From NCBI GenBank assembly GCA_028869035.1, contig JAGWTL010000018.1, forward strand, positions 1-18,846: 18,846 nt of DNA. Direction: 5' to 3'. The notes under the pieces were generated by a model, which worked only from the letters and a program-made list of their open reading frames with translations, was not told the DNA's origin and ran no database searches. This stretch comes from Burkholderiales bacterium (lineage in GTDB: Bacteria > Pseudomonadota > Gammaproteobacteria > Burkholderiales > Burkholderiaceae_C). How positions within the stretch are numbered: position 1 is the stretch's first letter; the number at the start of each line of letters is the position of its first letter. Shown here one piece after another: positions 6,261 through 13,897 of this stretch. A program made the position numbers and the translations under genes.

Positions 6261-7304
6261 TCAGGCCTTGCCGTGTTTGGCAATCAGGGCCCGGGCGGTG
6301 TCCAGCAGCTTCTTGCCGTCGAAACCGCGCTTGTCCATGTCGGCCACCCATTCTTTTTCTACCGCCGCCGAGCGTTTGACAAACTCCTGGGCTTCGGCCT
6401 GGTTCAGGGTGTAGATGGTGTTGCCACGCTCGACCGCTGACTTGCGGCCCGGAATGTCGCTTTCCTGCTGCTGCCTGCCCAGCCAGGCCGAGGTGGCCAG
6501 ACCGGAGTTGTTGTCGATGACCTTCTTGAGGTCCGGCGCCAGTGACTCGTACTTGGCCTTGTTCATGGTCATCACGAAGGTCGTGGTGTAGAGGCCCGGG
6601 TGGCCGGCCGGGAACTCGGTGTGAAACTTGGTCAGCTCGTGCACCTTGACGGCCGGCACCACTTCCCAGGGGATCACGCAGCCGTCGATGGTGCCCTTGG
6701 ACAGGGCGTCCGGGATCTGCGGCAGCGGCATGCCCACCGGCGTGGCGCCGACCGCCTGCAGCAGCTTGGTGACCTGGCGGGTCGGGCCGCGCATCTTCAG
6801 ACCCCTGAGGTCGTCCGGGGTCTTGATCTGTTTGCTCTTGGTGTGGAACATGCCGGGGCCGTGCACGTGCAGGGCGATCGGGTGCGTGTCCTTGAACTCG
6901 TCCGCCGCGACGGTCTGCATGTATTCCCAGTAGGCCTTGGAGGTGGCCTCGGCGTTGTTGAGCATGAAGGGCAGTTCGAACACTTCGATGCGCGGGAAAC
7001 GGCCGGCCGTGTTGCCAGGCAGCGTCCAGACCACGTCGACCACACCGTCGCGGGCCTGATCGTAAAGTTGCACCGGCGTGCCACCCAACTGCATGGCCGG
7101 GTAGGCCTCGAACTTGATGCGGCCCCCCGATTCTTTCTCGACCTTGTCCATCCAGGGCTTGTGCATGGTCAGCCAGACGGCCGACATGGGCGCCATGAAG
7201 GTGTGGAACTTGAGGGTCACGCTCTGCTGGGTCAGGCCCAGGGTCGGGACACCGAGCGCGGCAGCAGCTGCGGTGGATTTAAGCAGGGAACGGCGCTGGA
7301 TCAT
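6261..7304 (-). CDS. TRAP transporter solute-binding protein (DctP family)
   Basis: A 347-residue periplasmic binding protein of the DctP family, which delivers a solute, usually a carboxylate, to a TRAP membrane transporter. The N-terminus QRRSLLKS followed by an Ala-rich hydrophobic stretch resembles a twin-arginine signal, with Leu where Phe is usual. The conserved Arg that clamps the ligand carboxylate is probably Arg172 in KMRGPTRQ. It is followed by VGATPVGMPLPQIPDALSKGTIDG, typical of the family. AGGA stands before the ATG. No DctQ or DctM membrane component is in this window, neither beside it nor on the other strand, so it is an orphan here. The ligand cannot be deduced. Confidence 0.92.
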   Translation of the reverse strand: MIQRRSLLKSTAAAAALGVPTLGLTQQSVTLKFHTFMAPMSAVWLTMHKPWMDKVEKESGGRIKFEAYPAMQLGGTPVQLYDQARDGVVDVVWTLPGNTAGRFPRIEVFELPFMLNNAEATSKAYWEYMQTVAADEFKDTHPIALHVHGPGMFHTKSKQIKTPDDLRGLKMRGPTRQVTKLLQAVGATPVGMPLPQIPDALSKGTIDGCVIPWEVVPAVKVHELTKFHTEFPAGHPGLYTTTFVMTMNKAKYESLAPDLKKVIDNNSGLATSAWLGRQQQESDIPGRKSAVERGNTIYTLNQAEAQEFVKRSAAVEKEWVADMDKRGFDGKKLLDTARALIAKHGKA

Positions 7305-7373
7305 GGTGGGCTTCCTCGGTTTGTCAGGCGGACCTTAGCTGAAATTCGCAGGGGCAGGTGCTGGGGCTTTCCC

Positions 7374-9347
7374 TCAAACTCCGGACCAGGCTGCATCCAG
7401 CGTGTTGCCGAGTTCCAGCCAGCGCTCTTCGAGTTGATCGAGTTCGTCCTGAAGCGCGCCCAGGCGCTTGCCGAGTTCATTGATCTCGTCGATGCCGGGT
7501 TCACCGGAGAGCCGTTCTTCCAGCGCGGCTTTTTCCTGGCCCAGTTCGGCCATGCGGGCCTCGCACAGTTCCAGTTCCTTGCGCAGCTGGCGGCTGCGGT
7601 TGTCCTCGCGCCGCGGGCGTACGGGCTCGGCGACAGCTGCCACCGGGGGCGGTGGTGCGCTGGCGGCAGCGGATGCAGCCGCATGGGCTTCCTTGAGGGC
7701 CTCGCGCTGGCGCTTGGCCTCGTCGAGCAGGTAACGCTGGTAATCGTCCAGGTCGCCATCGAAGGGGCTGATGCCACCGCGTGAGACCAGCCAGAACTCG
7801 TCGCAGACGGCGCGCAGCAGGGCGCGGTCGTGGCTGACCAGCATCACCGTGCCTTCGAATTCGTTGAGCGCCATGCCCAGGGCCTCGCGCGTGGCCAGGT
7901 CCAGGTGATTGGTGGGCTCGTCCAGCAGCAGCAGGTTGGGGCGCTGCCAGACCAGCATGCACAGCACCAGACGGGCCTTCTCGCCGCCGCTCATGGTGCC
8001 CACGGTCTGCTTGACCTGGTCCCCCGTGAAATTGAAGCTGCCCAGGAAGCTGCGCAGGTCCTGCTCGCGCGTGGCCTGGCCGCTGAGCGCGCCGCGGGCC
8101 GTGGTGTCCTTGACCAGGCGGATCATGTGCTCCAGCGGCGTGTCCGGCGGGCGCAGCACGTCGAGCTCCTGCTGGGCGAAATAACCGATGGACAGGCCCT
8201 TGCCCTCGATGATCTCTCCCGCCAGCGGGGCCAGGTCGCGCGCGATGGTCTTGACCACGGTGGACTTGCCCTGGCCGTTGGCGCCCAGGATGCCGATGCG
8301 CTGGCCGGCCAGGACCGACTTGCTGACGTTCTTCACGATCACCGTCGGTGGCGTGCCGGCCGGTGAGCCTTCGGGGGCCGGGTAGCCGAAGTCGATGCCC
8401 TGCATGGACAGCATGGGGTTGGGCAGGTTGGCCGGCTCCTTGAACTCGAAGGTGAACTCGGCCTCGGCCAGCAACGGGCCGATCTTTTCCATGCGGTCCA
8501 GCGCCTTGACCCGGCTCTGGGCCTGCTTGGCCTTGCTGGCCTGGGCCTTGAAGCGGTCGATGAACTTCTTCAGGTGGGCGATTTTCTCCTGCTGCTTGGC
8601 GTAGGACGCCTGCTGCAGTTCCATCTTCTCGGCCCGCATGTCCTCGAACTTGGTGTAGTTGCCGCCGTAGCGATTGAGCTTGGCGGTCTCGATGTGCACC
8701 GTCACGTTGGTCACGGCGTCCAGAAACTCGCGGTCGTGGCTGATGACCAGCATGGTGCCGGTGTAACGCTGCAGCCAGGCTTCCAGCCAGACCAGGGCGT
8801 CGAGGTCCAGGTGGTTGGTCGGTTCGTCCAGCAGCAGCAGATCGGAGGGGCACATCAGGGCGCGCGCCAGTTGCAGGCGCATACGCCAGCCGCCGGAGAA
8901 ACTGTTGACGGGCTTGTCGAGCTCTGCGGTGCGAAAGCCCAGGCCCAGGATCAGCGCCTGTGCGCGGGCCGAAGCGTCATGGGCGCCGGCATCGTGCAGC
9001 TCCATATAGGCGTGCCCCATGCGCTCGCCGTCGTCGGTGGCTTCGGCGGCCAGGACCTCGGCTTGCGCGGCGGCCAGGCGCGTGTCGCCGGCGATCACGA
9101 AGTCGGTGGCGCTCTCGGCCGTCTCGGGCATGTCCTGGGCCACCTGGGCCAGGCGCCACTGGGCCGGGATGCTGCAGTCGCCGCTGTCCTCGTGCAGGGT
9201 GCCGTTGAGCAGGGCGAACAGGGTGGACTTGCCGGCGCCGTTACGTCCCACCAGGCCGACCTTCTCACCAGGATTGACGGTGACGGAGGCAGCATCGAGC
9301 AACACCCTGGCGCCGCGGCGCAGGGTGACATTTTTAAGAATAATCAT
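7374..9347 (-). CDS. yheS: ABC-F ATPase of the YheS type
   Basis: A 657-residue ABC-F protein: two ATPase domains and no membrane segments. Members act on the ribosome, influencing translation and in some cases antibiotic tolerance. Domain 1 has Walker A GRNGAGKS (34-41), signature FSGGW (150-154) and Walker B LLLLDEPTNHLD with Asp174/Glu175. The linker (about 240-300) is the charged helical arm that reaches the ribosome. Domain 2 has GANGQGKS (355-362), MSGGEKARL (452-460) and Asp476/Glu477. The C-terminus (about 540-650) is a charged coiled coil interrupted by an Ala/Pro-rich stretch. Similarity to E. coli YheS is high throughout domain 1. No Shine-Dalgarno site is visible; a hairpin lies just upstream of the ATG. 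The gene follows prmB after 211 bases that hold a repeat. Confidence 0.93.
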   Translation of the reverse strand: MIILKNVTLRRGARVLLDAASVTVNPGEKVGLVGRNGAGKSTLFALLNGTLHEDSGDCSIPAQWRLAQVAQDMPETAESATDFVIAGDTRLAAAQAEVLAAEATDDGERMGHAYMELHDAGAHDASARAQALILGLGFRTAELDKPVNSFSGGWRMRLQLARALMCPSDLLLLDEPTNHLDLDALVWLEAWLQRYTGTMLVISHDREFLDAVTNVTVHIETAKLNRYGGNYTKFEDMRAEKMELQQASYAKQQEKIAHLKKFIDRFKAQASKAKQAQSRVKALDRMEKIGPLLAEAEFTFEFKEPANLPNPMLSMQGIDFGYPAPEGSPAGTPPTVIVKNVSKSVLAGQRIGILGANGQGKSTVVKTIARDLAPLAGEIIEGKGLSIGYFAQQELDVLRPPDTPLEHMIRLVKDTTARGALSGQATREQDLRSFLGSFNFTGDQVKQTVGTMSGGEKARLVLCMLVWQRPNLLLLDEPTNHLDLATREALGMALNEFEGTVMLVSHDRALLRAVCDEFWLVSRGGISPFDGDLDDYQRYLLDEAKRQREALKEAHAAASAAASAPPPPVAAVAEPVRPRREDNRSRQLRKELELCEARMAELGQEKAALEERLSGEPGIDEINELGKRLGALQDELDQLEERWLELGNTLDAAWSGV

Positions 9348-9358
9348 TTGTTTTGTGC

Positions 9359-9382
9359 CGTCGCGCTATGAGGTGCGCGACG
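9359..9382 (-). promoter_or_regulatory. Hairpin in the yheS leader with an anti-SD-like loop
   Basis: CGTCGCGC and GCGCGACG form a perfect 8-base-pair stem with an 8-base loop. In the yheS mRNA the loop reads ACCUCAUA and the hairpin ends 11 bases before the AUG. ACCUC matches the anti-Shine-Dalgarno core. There is no T-run, so it is not a terminator. It may shape translation initiation of yheS. Confidence 0.45.
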
Positions 9383-9403
9383 CATGAAAGGGGTGAAACG
9401 TGG

Positions 9404-9550
9404 AACGCCGTGGAACCGGCTTTGCCGGGCCACTGGCGTTGCCCCCTTGAGGGGCTGAGGGCTGCGGCTCCCAACCTGCCTGCGCAGGTTGGGACAGCTC
9501 CGAAGAGCCACGGCTTCAGGCTGTGGTTCCGGACGGCGAAAGCCGGCACA
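9404..9550 (-). repeat. Structured intergenic repeat, copy A (long form)
   Basis: It lies immediately after the prmB stop. The first part (9404-9440) folds almost completely: AACGCC/GGCGTT, then GTGG/CCAC, then CCGGC/GCCGG around TTT. Next come GCCCC/GGGGC (9441-9455) and CCCAACCTG/CAGGTTGGG (9470-9493). The order of elements and words such as GCCGGGCC, GGGGCTGAGG, CCTGCCTGCGCAGG and GAAGAGCC match copy C. It fills most of the 211-base gap between prmB and yheS. Confidence 0.65.
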
Positions 9551-9558
9551 GGGGTGTT

Positions 9559-10446
9559 TCATCTGACCAGCGCTTCGCGCGTTATCAGCAGGACTTGTTC
9601 GTCGCCTGCACTTGTTTCCAGCCAGGCAGCTTCCAGGCGCGGGAAAGCCGCCTCGAAGTGCTCGCGCTCGTTGCCGATCTCCAGGACCAGCACGGCGTGT
9701 TCGCTCATCTGCGCCGGGGCCTCGGCCAGCAGGCGGCGGATGAAATCCATGCCATCGCTGCCACCGGCCAGGGCCAGTTCGGGCTCGGCGCGGTACTCGG
9801 CGGGCAGGGCGGCCATGCTCTGCGCATTCACGTAAGGCGGGTTGCACAGGATCAGGTCGTAAGGGCCCTGCACCTGGGCCAGCCCGTCGGACCGCAGCAG
9901 GGTGATGCGGTCCTGCAGCGCGTGTTTGTCGACGTTGATGCGGGCCACGGCCAGGGCGTCGTCCGAGAGGTCGGCAGCGTCCACCGTGACGTCGGGCCAG
10001 GCCAGGGCGGCCAGCACGGCCAGGCTGCCGTTGCCGGTGCACAGGTCCAGCACGCGTTGCGTGTGCAGGCCCAGCCAGGCATCGATGTTGCCGTTGGCCA
10101 GCAGTTCGGCGATGAAGCTGCGCGGCACGATGGTGCGTTCGTCCACATAAAAGGGCACACCCTGCAGCCAGGCCTCGCGGGTCAGGTAGGCCGCAGGCTT
10201 GCGCGTGCTGATGCGTTCTTGCAGCAGGGCGGCGACCTTGGCCTGCTCTTCAGGTCTGACCGGATGATCCGCCACCGCGTCGAGCTCATCGAGCGGCAGG
10301 CCCAGCTGCCAGAGCACCAGCCAGGCGGCCTCGTCAAAGGCATTGCTGGTGCCGTGACCGTAGGCCACGCCGGCGGCGGTGAGCTGCTTTGCGCCGGCCT
10401 CGATCAGTTCGATCACGGTCGGCAATGTCATGCTGGCAGGGCTCAT
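9559..10446 (-). CDS. prmB: Ribosomal protein uL3 N5-glutamine methyltransferase
   Basis: A 295-residue SAM-dependent methyltransferase of the PrmB/HemK group, which methylates a glutamine of ribosomal protein uL3 during large-subunit assembly. The N-terminal helical substrate-recognition domain (1 to about 100) precedes the Rossmann domain. The SAM loop is DLCTGNGSLA (134-143), the acidic ribose contact is near DAADLSDDAL (157-166), and the catalytic CNPPYVNA is at 201-208. FIAELL at 111-116 (after TIVPRS) is also typical of PrmB, which separates it from PrmC. The start at 10446 overlaps the dapE stop by 4 bases (ATGA), so translation is probably coupled. A second ATG at 10431 is possible. 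No strong ribosome binding site precedes either. Confidence 0.92.
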   Translation of the reverse strand: MSPASMTLPTVIELIEAGAKQLTAAGVAYGHGTSNAFDEAAWLVLWQLGLPLDELDAVADHPVRPEEQAKVAALLQERISTRKPAAYLTREAWLQGVPFYVDERTIVPRSFIAELLANGNIDAWLGLHTQRVLDLCTGNGSLAVLAALAWPDVTVDAADLSDDALAVARINVDKHALQDRITLLRSDGLAQVQGPYDLILCNPPYVNAQSMAALPAEYRAEPELALAGGSDGMDFIRRLLAEAPAQMSEHAVLVLEIGNEREHFEAAFPRLEAAWLETSAGDEQVLLITREALVR

Positions 10447-11588
10447 TGCGCCAGCTTTTCCAGCACACGCCGGTAGATGTTCTTCAGCGGCTCGATGTCG
10501 GCCACCGGAACATGCTCGTCGATCTTGTGGATGGTGGCGTTGGTCGGACCGAGTTCGATGACCTGCGGGCAGATCTGGGCGATGAAACGGCCGTCGCTGG
10601 TGCCGCCGCTGGTGGAGAGCTCGGTTTCGATGCCGGTTTCGGCGCGGATGGCCTCGCGCACCGCGTTGACCAGGGTGCCCGGGGTGGTCAGGAAGGGCAG
10701 ACCGCCGATGGTCCAGGTGAGGTCGTACTCCAACTCGTGTTTGTTCAGTACGGCAGTGAGTCGCTGCTGCAGGCTTTGCGGCGCGGACTCGGTGCAGAAG
10801 CGGAAGTTGAAGTCCACCACCACGGTGCCGGGGATGACGTTGCTGGCGCCGGTGCCGCCATGGATATTGCTGACCTGCCAGGTCGTGGGCGGGAAGAAAT
10901 CGTTGCCCCGGTCCCATTCGATGGCGGTCAGCTCGGCCAGCACCGGGGCGAACTGGTGGATGGGGTTGCGGGCCAGGTGCGGGTAGGCAATGTGGCCCTG
11001 CACGCCCTTGACCGTGAGCTTGCCGCTCATGGTGCCTCGGCGGCCGTTCTTGATCATGTCGCCGGTGCGCTGCACCGAGGTGGGCTCGCCGACGATGCAG
11101 TAGTCCAGCTTCTCGCCGCGCGCCTTCAGTGCTTCGCAGACCTTGACCGTGCCGTCCACGGCCGGGCCTTCCTCGTCGCTGGTCAGCAGCAGGGCGATGT
11201 TGAGCGGGGCCTGGGGCTGGGTGGCGAGGAACTCCTCCACGGCGACCACAAAGGCGGCGATCGAGGCCTTCATGTCGCTGCTGCCGCGGCCGTAGAGCAT
11301 GCCGCCACGGTGCGTGGGTGTGAAGGGGTCCTGGCTCCACTGCGCCACCGGGCCGGTGGGGACCACGTCGGTGTGGCCGGCAAAGACCAGGAGCGGGGCA
11401 CCGGCCTGGGCCACGCGTTTGGCCCACAGGTTGCTGACGCGGAAGTCGGCCGGGCCGCTGACGATGGTCTCGCAGACAAAACCCAGCGGCTGCAGGCGTT
11501 CGGCCAGCAGGGCCTGGCAGCCGGCGTCATCGGGTGTGACGGAGGGGCGTGCGATCAGCTGTTCGGTTAGCGCGAGTGCGGCAGTCAT
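10443..11588 (-). CDS. dapE: Succinyl-diaminopimelate desuccinylase
   Basis: A 381-residue M20-family zinc hydrolase that removes succinate from N-succinyl-LL-diaminopimelate, the last succinylase-branch step to LL-diaminopimelate for lysine and peptidoglycan. Zinc ligands and catalytic residues are visible: His72 and Asp74 in GHTDVVPTGP, Asp105 in GRGSSDMK, Glu139/Glu140 in TSDEEG, Glu168 in VGEPTS, and a C-terminal His in ATIHKIDEHV. The dimerisation domain contains the NIHGGTGASNVIPG motif. Length is normal for the family. The ATG at 11588 matches the usual N-terminus MTAALALTEQLI; an upstream in-frame reading extends into the repeat and is rejected. No clear Shine-Dalgarno site is present. 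It overlaps prmB and lies downstream of pilU. Confidence 0.96.
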   Translation of the reverse strand: MTAALALTEQLIARPSVTPDDAGCQALLAERLQPLGFVCETIVSGPADFRVSNLWAKRVAQAGAPLLVFAGHTDVVPTGPVAQWSQDPFTPTHRGGMLYGRGSSDMKASIAAFVVAVEEFLATQPQAPLNIALLLTSDEEGPAVDGTVKVCEALKARGEKLDYCIVGEPTSVQRTGDMIKNGRRGTMSGKLTVKGVQGHIAYPHLARNPIHQFAPVLAELTAIEWDRGNDFFPPTTWQVSNIHGGTGASNVIPGTVVVDFNFRFCTESAPQSLQQRLTAVLNKHELEYDLTWTIGGLPFLTTPGTLVNAVREAIRAETGIETELSTSGGTSDGRFIAQICPQVIELGPTNATIHKIDEHVPVADIEPLKNIYRRVLEKLAQ

Positions 11589-11611
11589 GGGGATGTTGGA
11601 TGTTGAGGCTG

Positions 11612-11694
11612 GTTTTGCCGCCGGGCCGTCCCAAGGCAAAACGCGGCCCCCCCGGGGGGCAGGGAGTCACACGCAGTGGACGACCGTGGGGGCC
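11612..11694 (-). repeat. Structured intergenic repeat, copy B (short form)
   Basis: It fills the gap between the pilU stop (3 bases away) and the dapE start. GTTTTGCC (11612-11619) and GGCAAAAC (11635-11642) pair perfectly around the 15-base loop GCCGGGCCGTCCCAA. A C-run/G-run hairpin follows at 11647-11659, and the element ends with GTGGGGGCC at 11686-11694, a word shared with copy C. It lacks the extra middle hairpins of copies A and C. Confidence 0.7.
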
Positions 11695-11697
11695 ACA

Positions 11698-12852
11698 TCA
11701 GTGCTTCACGTCCAGCGTGATCTCGGTGAAGGACGGCTCGTCATCCCCATGCTCATCAACGGCCTGGGCCTGGGCCGGCTTCTGGAAGTCATTTTGCAGA
11801 CGCCACATGAGGTTGGTGGGCGAGTCGGAGTTGGCCAGGCCTTCCTTGCGGTCGACCACGCCGTCGGTGATGAGGCGGGCGATGTCCTGTTCGAAGTTCT
11901 GCGAGCCTTCGGCCATGGCTTTTTCCATGGCCTCCTTGATGCTGGAGAAGTCGCCCTTCTCGATCAGGTCCGAGATCAGCTTGGTGTTGAGCATGATTTC
12001 CACCGCCGGCGTGCGGCTGCCCGTCGTGGTGCGCAGCAGGCGCTGCGAGACGATGGCCTTGAGCGCACTGGAGAGGTCACCCAGCATGGTCTGGCGCACT
12101 TCCACCGGGTAGAAGCTCAGGATCCGGTTCAGGGCCTGGTAGCTGTTGTTGGCGTGCATGGTGGCCAGGCAGAGGTGGCCCGACTGGGCGTAGGCGATGG
12201 CGGCCGACATGGTCTCGCGGTCGCGGATTTCACCGATCATGATCACATCGGGCGCCTGGCGCAGCGCGTTCTGCAGGGCCGTGCCCAGGTTCTTGGTGTC
12301 GGCGCCGATCTCGCGCTGGTTGACCACGGAACGCTTGTTCTTGAACAGGTATTCGATCGGGTCCTCGATGGTCAGGATGTGGCCCGAGGCGTTCTCGTTG
12401 CGGTAGTCGATCATGGCCGCCAGCGTGGTGCTCTTGCCCATGCCGGTGGCGCCCACCATCAGGATCAGGCCGCGCTTTTCCATGATGAGGTCGCCCAGGA
12501 TGGGCGGCAGCGAGAGCGAACCCAGGGAGGGGATCTCGCCCGAGACGAAACGGATCACGGCCGCCACCGTACCGCGCTGGCGCATGGCGCTCAGACGGAA
12601 GCGCCCGACGCCCTGCAGCGGGAAGCCCATATTGAGTTCGCTGTAGGCGTCGAGCTCGGCCAGGCGTTCTTCGGGGATGATTTCGGCCAGCAGGTTGCGC
12701 GGCGCATCGGCCGGCAGGGCCTGGTTGTTGATGGGCACGCACTGGCCGTTGATGCGGATGAGCGCCGGCGAGTGGGCCGAAAGATAGATGTCCGAGGCTT
12801 TTTTCTCGGACATCAATCGCAGGATCCGTTCCATCGTGCCCATCGTGCTCAT
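11698..12852 (-). CDS. pilU: Type IV pilus retraction ATPase PilU
   Basis: A 384-residue hexameric secretion-type ATPase of the PilT/PilU family, which assists PilT in retracting type IV pili at the inner membrane. Visible motifs are Walker A GATGMGKS (134-141), the Asp box ILTIEDPIEYLF (159-170), Walker B VIMIGEIRD (203-211) and the His box HLCLATMHANN (226-236). The length, the N-terminus METRILRLM-like MERILRLMSEKKASDIYLS and the C-terminal tail after the ATPase core point to PilU and not PilT. GGAG lies 7 bases before the ATG at 12852. The gene lies between dapD and dapE with repeats on both sides; no pilT is in this window, although the two are often adjacent in other bacteria. PilT assignment is the main alternative. 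Confidence 0.9.
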   Translation of the reverse strand: MSTMGTMERILRLMSEKKASDIYLSAHSPALIRINGQCVPINNQALPADAPRNLLAEIIPEERLAELDAYSELNMGFPLQGVGRFRLSAMRQRGTVAAVIRFVSGEIPSLGSLSLPPILGDLIMEKRGLILMVGATGMGKSTTLAAMIDYRNENASGHILTIEDPIEYLFKNKRSVVNQREIGADTKNLGTALQNALRQAPDVIMIGEIRDRETMSAAIAYAQSGHLCLATMHANNSYQALNRILSFYPVEVRQTMLGDLSSALKAIVSQRLLRTTTGSRTPAVEIMLNTKLISDLIEKGDFSSIKEAMEKAMAEGSQNFEQDIARLITDGVVDRKEGLANSDSPTNLMWRLQNDFQKPAQAQAVDEHGDDEPSFTEITLDVKH

Positions 12853-12892
12853 TTTCTTTCTCCGATACTGGTAAGCCTCGTCATGGAAACCG

Positions 12893-13047
12893 GGTCGCCG
12901 CCGGGCCGCCCCAAGGCGACCACGGTCCCCTCGGGGCTGAGGCCCGCGGCTCCGAGCCTGCCTGCGCAGGCTGGGACCGGACGAAGAGCCGTCGCGTCTT
13001 GCGACGGCACGTTCAGCGCAGCGCACGAAGGGGCAAGCGTGGGGGCC
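12893..13047 (-). repeat. Structured intergenic repeat, copy C (long form)
   Basis: It lies between the dapD stop (9 bases away) and the pilU start. GGTCGCC (12893-12899) and GGCGACC (12915-12921) pair perfectly around GCCGGGCCGCCCCAA, the same loop as copy B with one change. Then follow a CCCC/GGGG hairpin, AGCCTG/CAGGCT (12955-12972) and GCCGTCGC/GCGACGGC (12988-13008, perfect 8-base arms). It ends in GTGGGGGCC at 13039-13047. Confidence 0.7.
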
Positions 13048-13056
13048 ATGTGATGA

Positions 13057-13881
13057 TCAGTCGCGCAGCAGGTCGTTCAGGCTGGTCTTGGAGCGGGTCT
13101 GCGCGTCCACGCGCTTGACGATCACGGCGCAATACAGGCTGTACTTGCCGTCGGCGCTGGGCAGGTTGCCCGAAACCACCACCGAGCCGGCCGGCACGCG
13201 GCCGTAATGGACTTCGCCGGTGGCGCGGTCATAGATCTTGGTGCTCTGGCCGATGTACACGCCCATGGAGATGACCGAGTTCTCCTCGACCACCACGCCT
13301 TCGACGATCTCGGAACGCGCGCCGATGAAGCAGTTGTCCTCGATGATGGTCGGGCCGGCCTGCACGGGCTCGAGCACACCGCCGATGCCGACGCCCCCCG
13401 AGAGGTGCACGTTCTTGCCGATCTGGGCGCAGGAACCCACCGTGGCCCACGTGTCCACCATGGTGTTCTCGTCGACATAGGCGCCGATGTTCACGTAGCT
13501 GGGCATCAGGATGGCGCCCTTGGCAATAAAGCTGCCGCGGCGGGCCACGGCCGGTGGCACCACCCGCACGCCGGTGGCAGCCATCTCTTCAGCAGTCAGG
13601 TGGGCAAACTTGGTCTGAACCTTGTCATAGAAGCCCAGGTCGCCGGCCTTGATGACTTCGTTGTCCTTGAGGCGGAAGGACAGCAGCACGGCCTTCTTGA
13701 TCCACTGGTGCACGGTCCATTTGCCGACGGACTCGCGCGTGGCCACGCGCAGGCGGCCCTTGTTCAGTTCGGAGATGACGTGTTCGACGGCTTCGATCAC
13801 TTCCTTGGGCGCGGACTTGACGGAGATGTTGGCGCGGTTGTCCCAGGCGGCTTCGATGGTCTGTTGCAGTTGTTGGCTCAT
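13057..13881 (-). CDS. dapD: Tetrahydrodipicolinate N-succinyltransferase
   Basis: A 274-residue enzyme, the exact usual length, that transfers succinyl from succinyl-CoA to tetrahydrodipicolinate and so commits it to the succinylase branch of diaminopimelate synthesis. The N-terminal helical domain (1 to about 100) is followed by a left-handed beta-helix of hexapeptide repeats (about 105-250). Family hallmarks are MPSYVNIGAYVDENTMVDTW (126-145) and GGVGIGGVLEP (162-172), the latter at the CoA/substrate site. The start at 13881 gives the normal MSQQLQQTIEAAW terminus; a longer reading would overlap dapC. The gap to the dapC stop is 16 bases, so dapC and dapD are surely one transcript. The Shine-Dalgarno signal is weak (CGAG). 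Confidence 0.97.
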   Translation of the reverse strand: MSQQLQQTIEAAWDNRANISVKSAPKEVIEAVEHVISELNKGRLRVATRESVGKWTVHQWIKKAVLLSFRLKDNEVIKAGDLGFYDKVQTKFAHLTAEEMAATGVRVVPPAVARRGSFIAKGAILMPSYVNIGAYVDENTMVDTWATVGSCAQIGKNVHLSGGVGIGGVLEPVQAGPTIIEDNCFIGARSEIVEGVVVEENSVISMGVYIGQSTKIYDRATGEVHYGRVPAGSVVVSGNLPSADGKYSLYCAVIVKRVDAQTRSKTSLNDLLRD

Positions 13882-13897
13882 GTGATGACTCGGGGTT

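Noticed and set aside
9400..9416. Direct repeat GTGGAAC ... GTGGAAC before yheS
   Set aside because: Seven bases with three bases between; it is explained by the arms of repeat copy A and is too short to support a separate element.
9559..11427. A 622-codon minus-strand frame covering prmB and extending through dapE
   Set aside because: Only the last 295 codons are prmB. The upstream part is an out-of-frame reading of dapE with Arg/Pro/Gly-rich sequence, not a fusion protein.
11299..13053. A 584-codon open frame on the plus strand opposite pilU and part of dapE
   Set aside because: It mirrors pilU and dapE codons and runs through the repeats, with no domain of its own.
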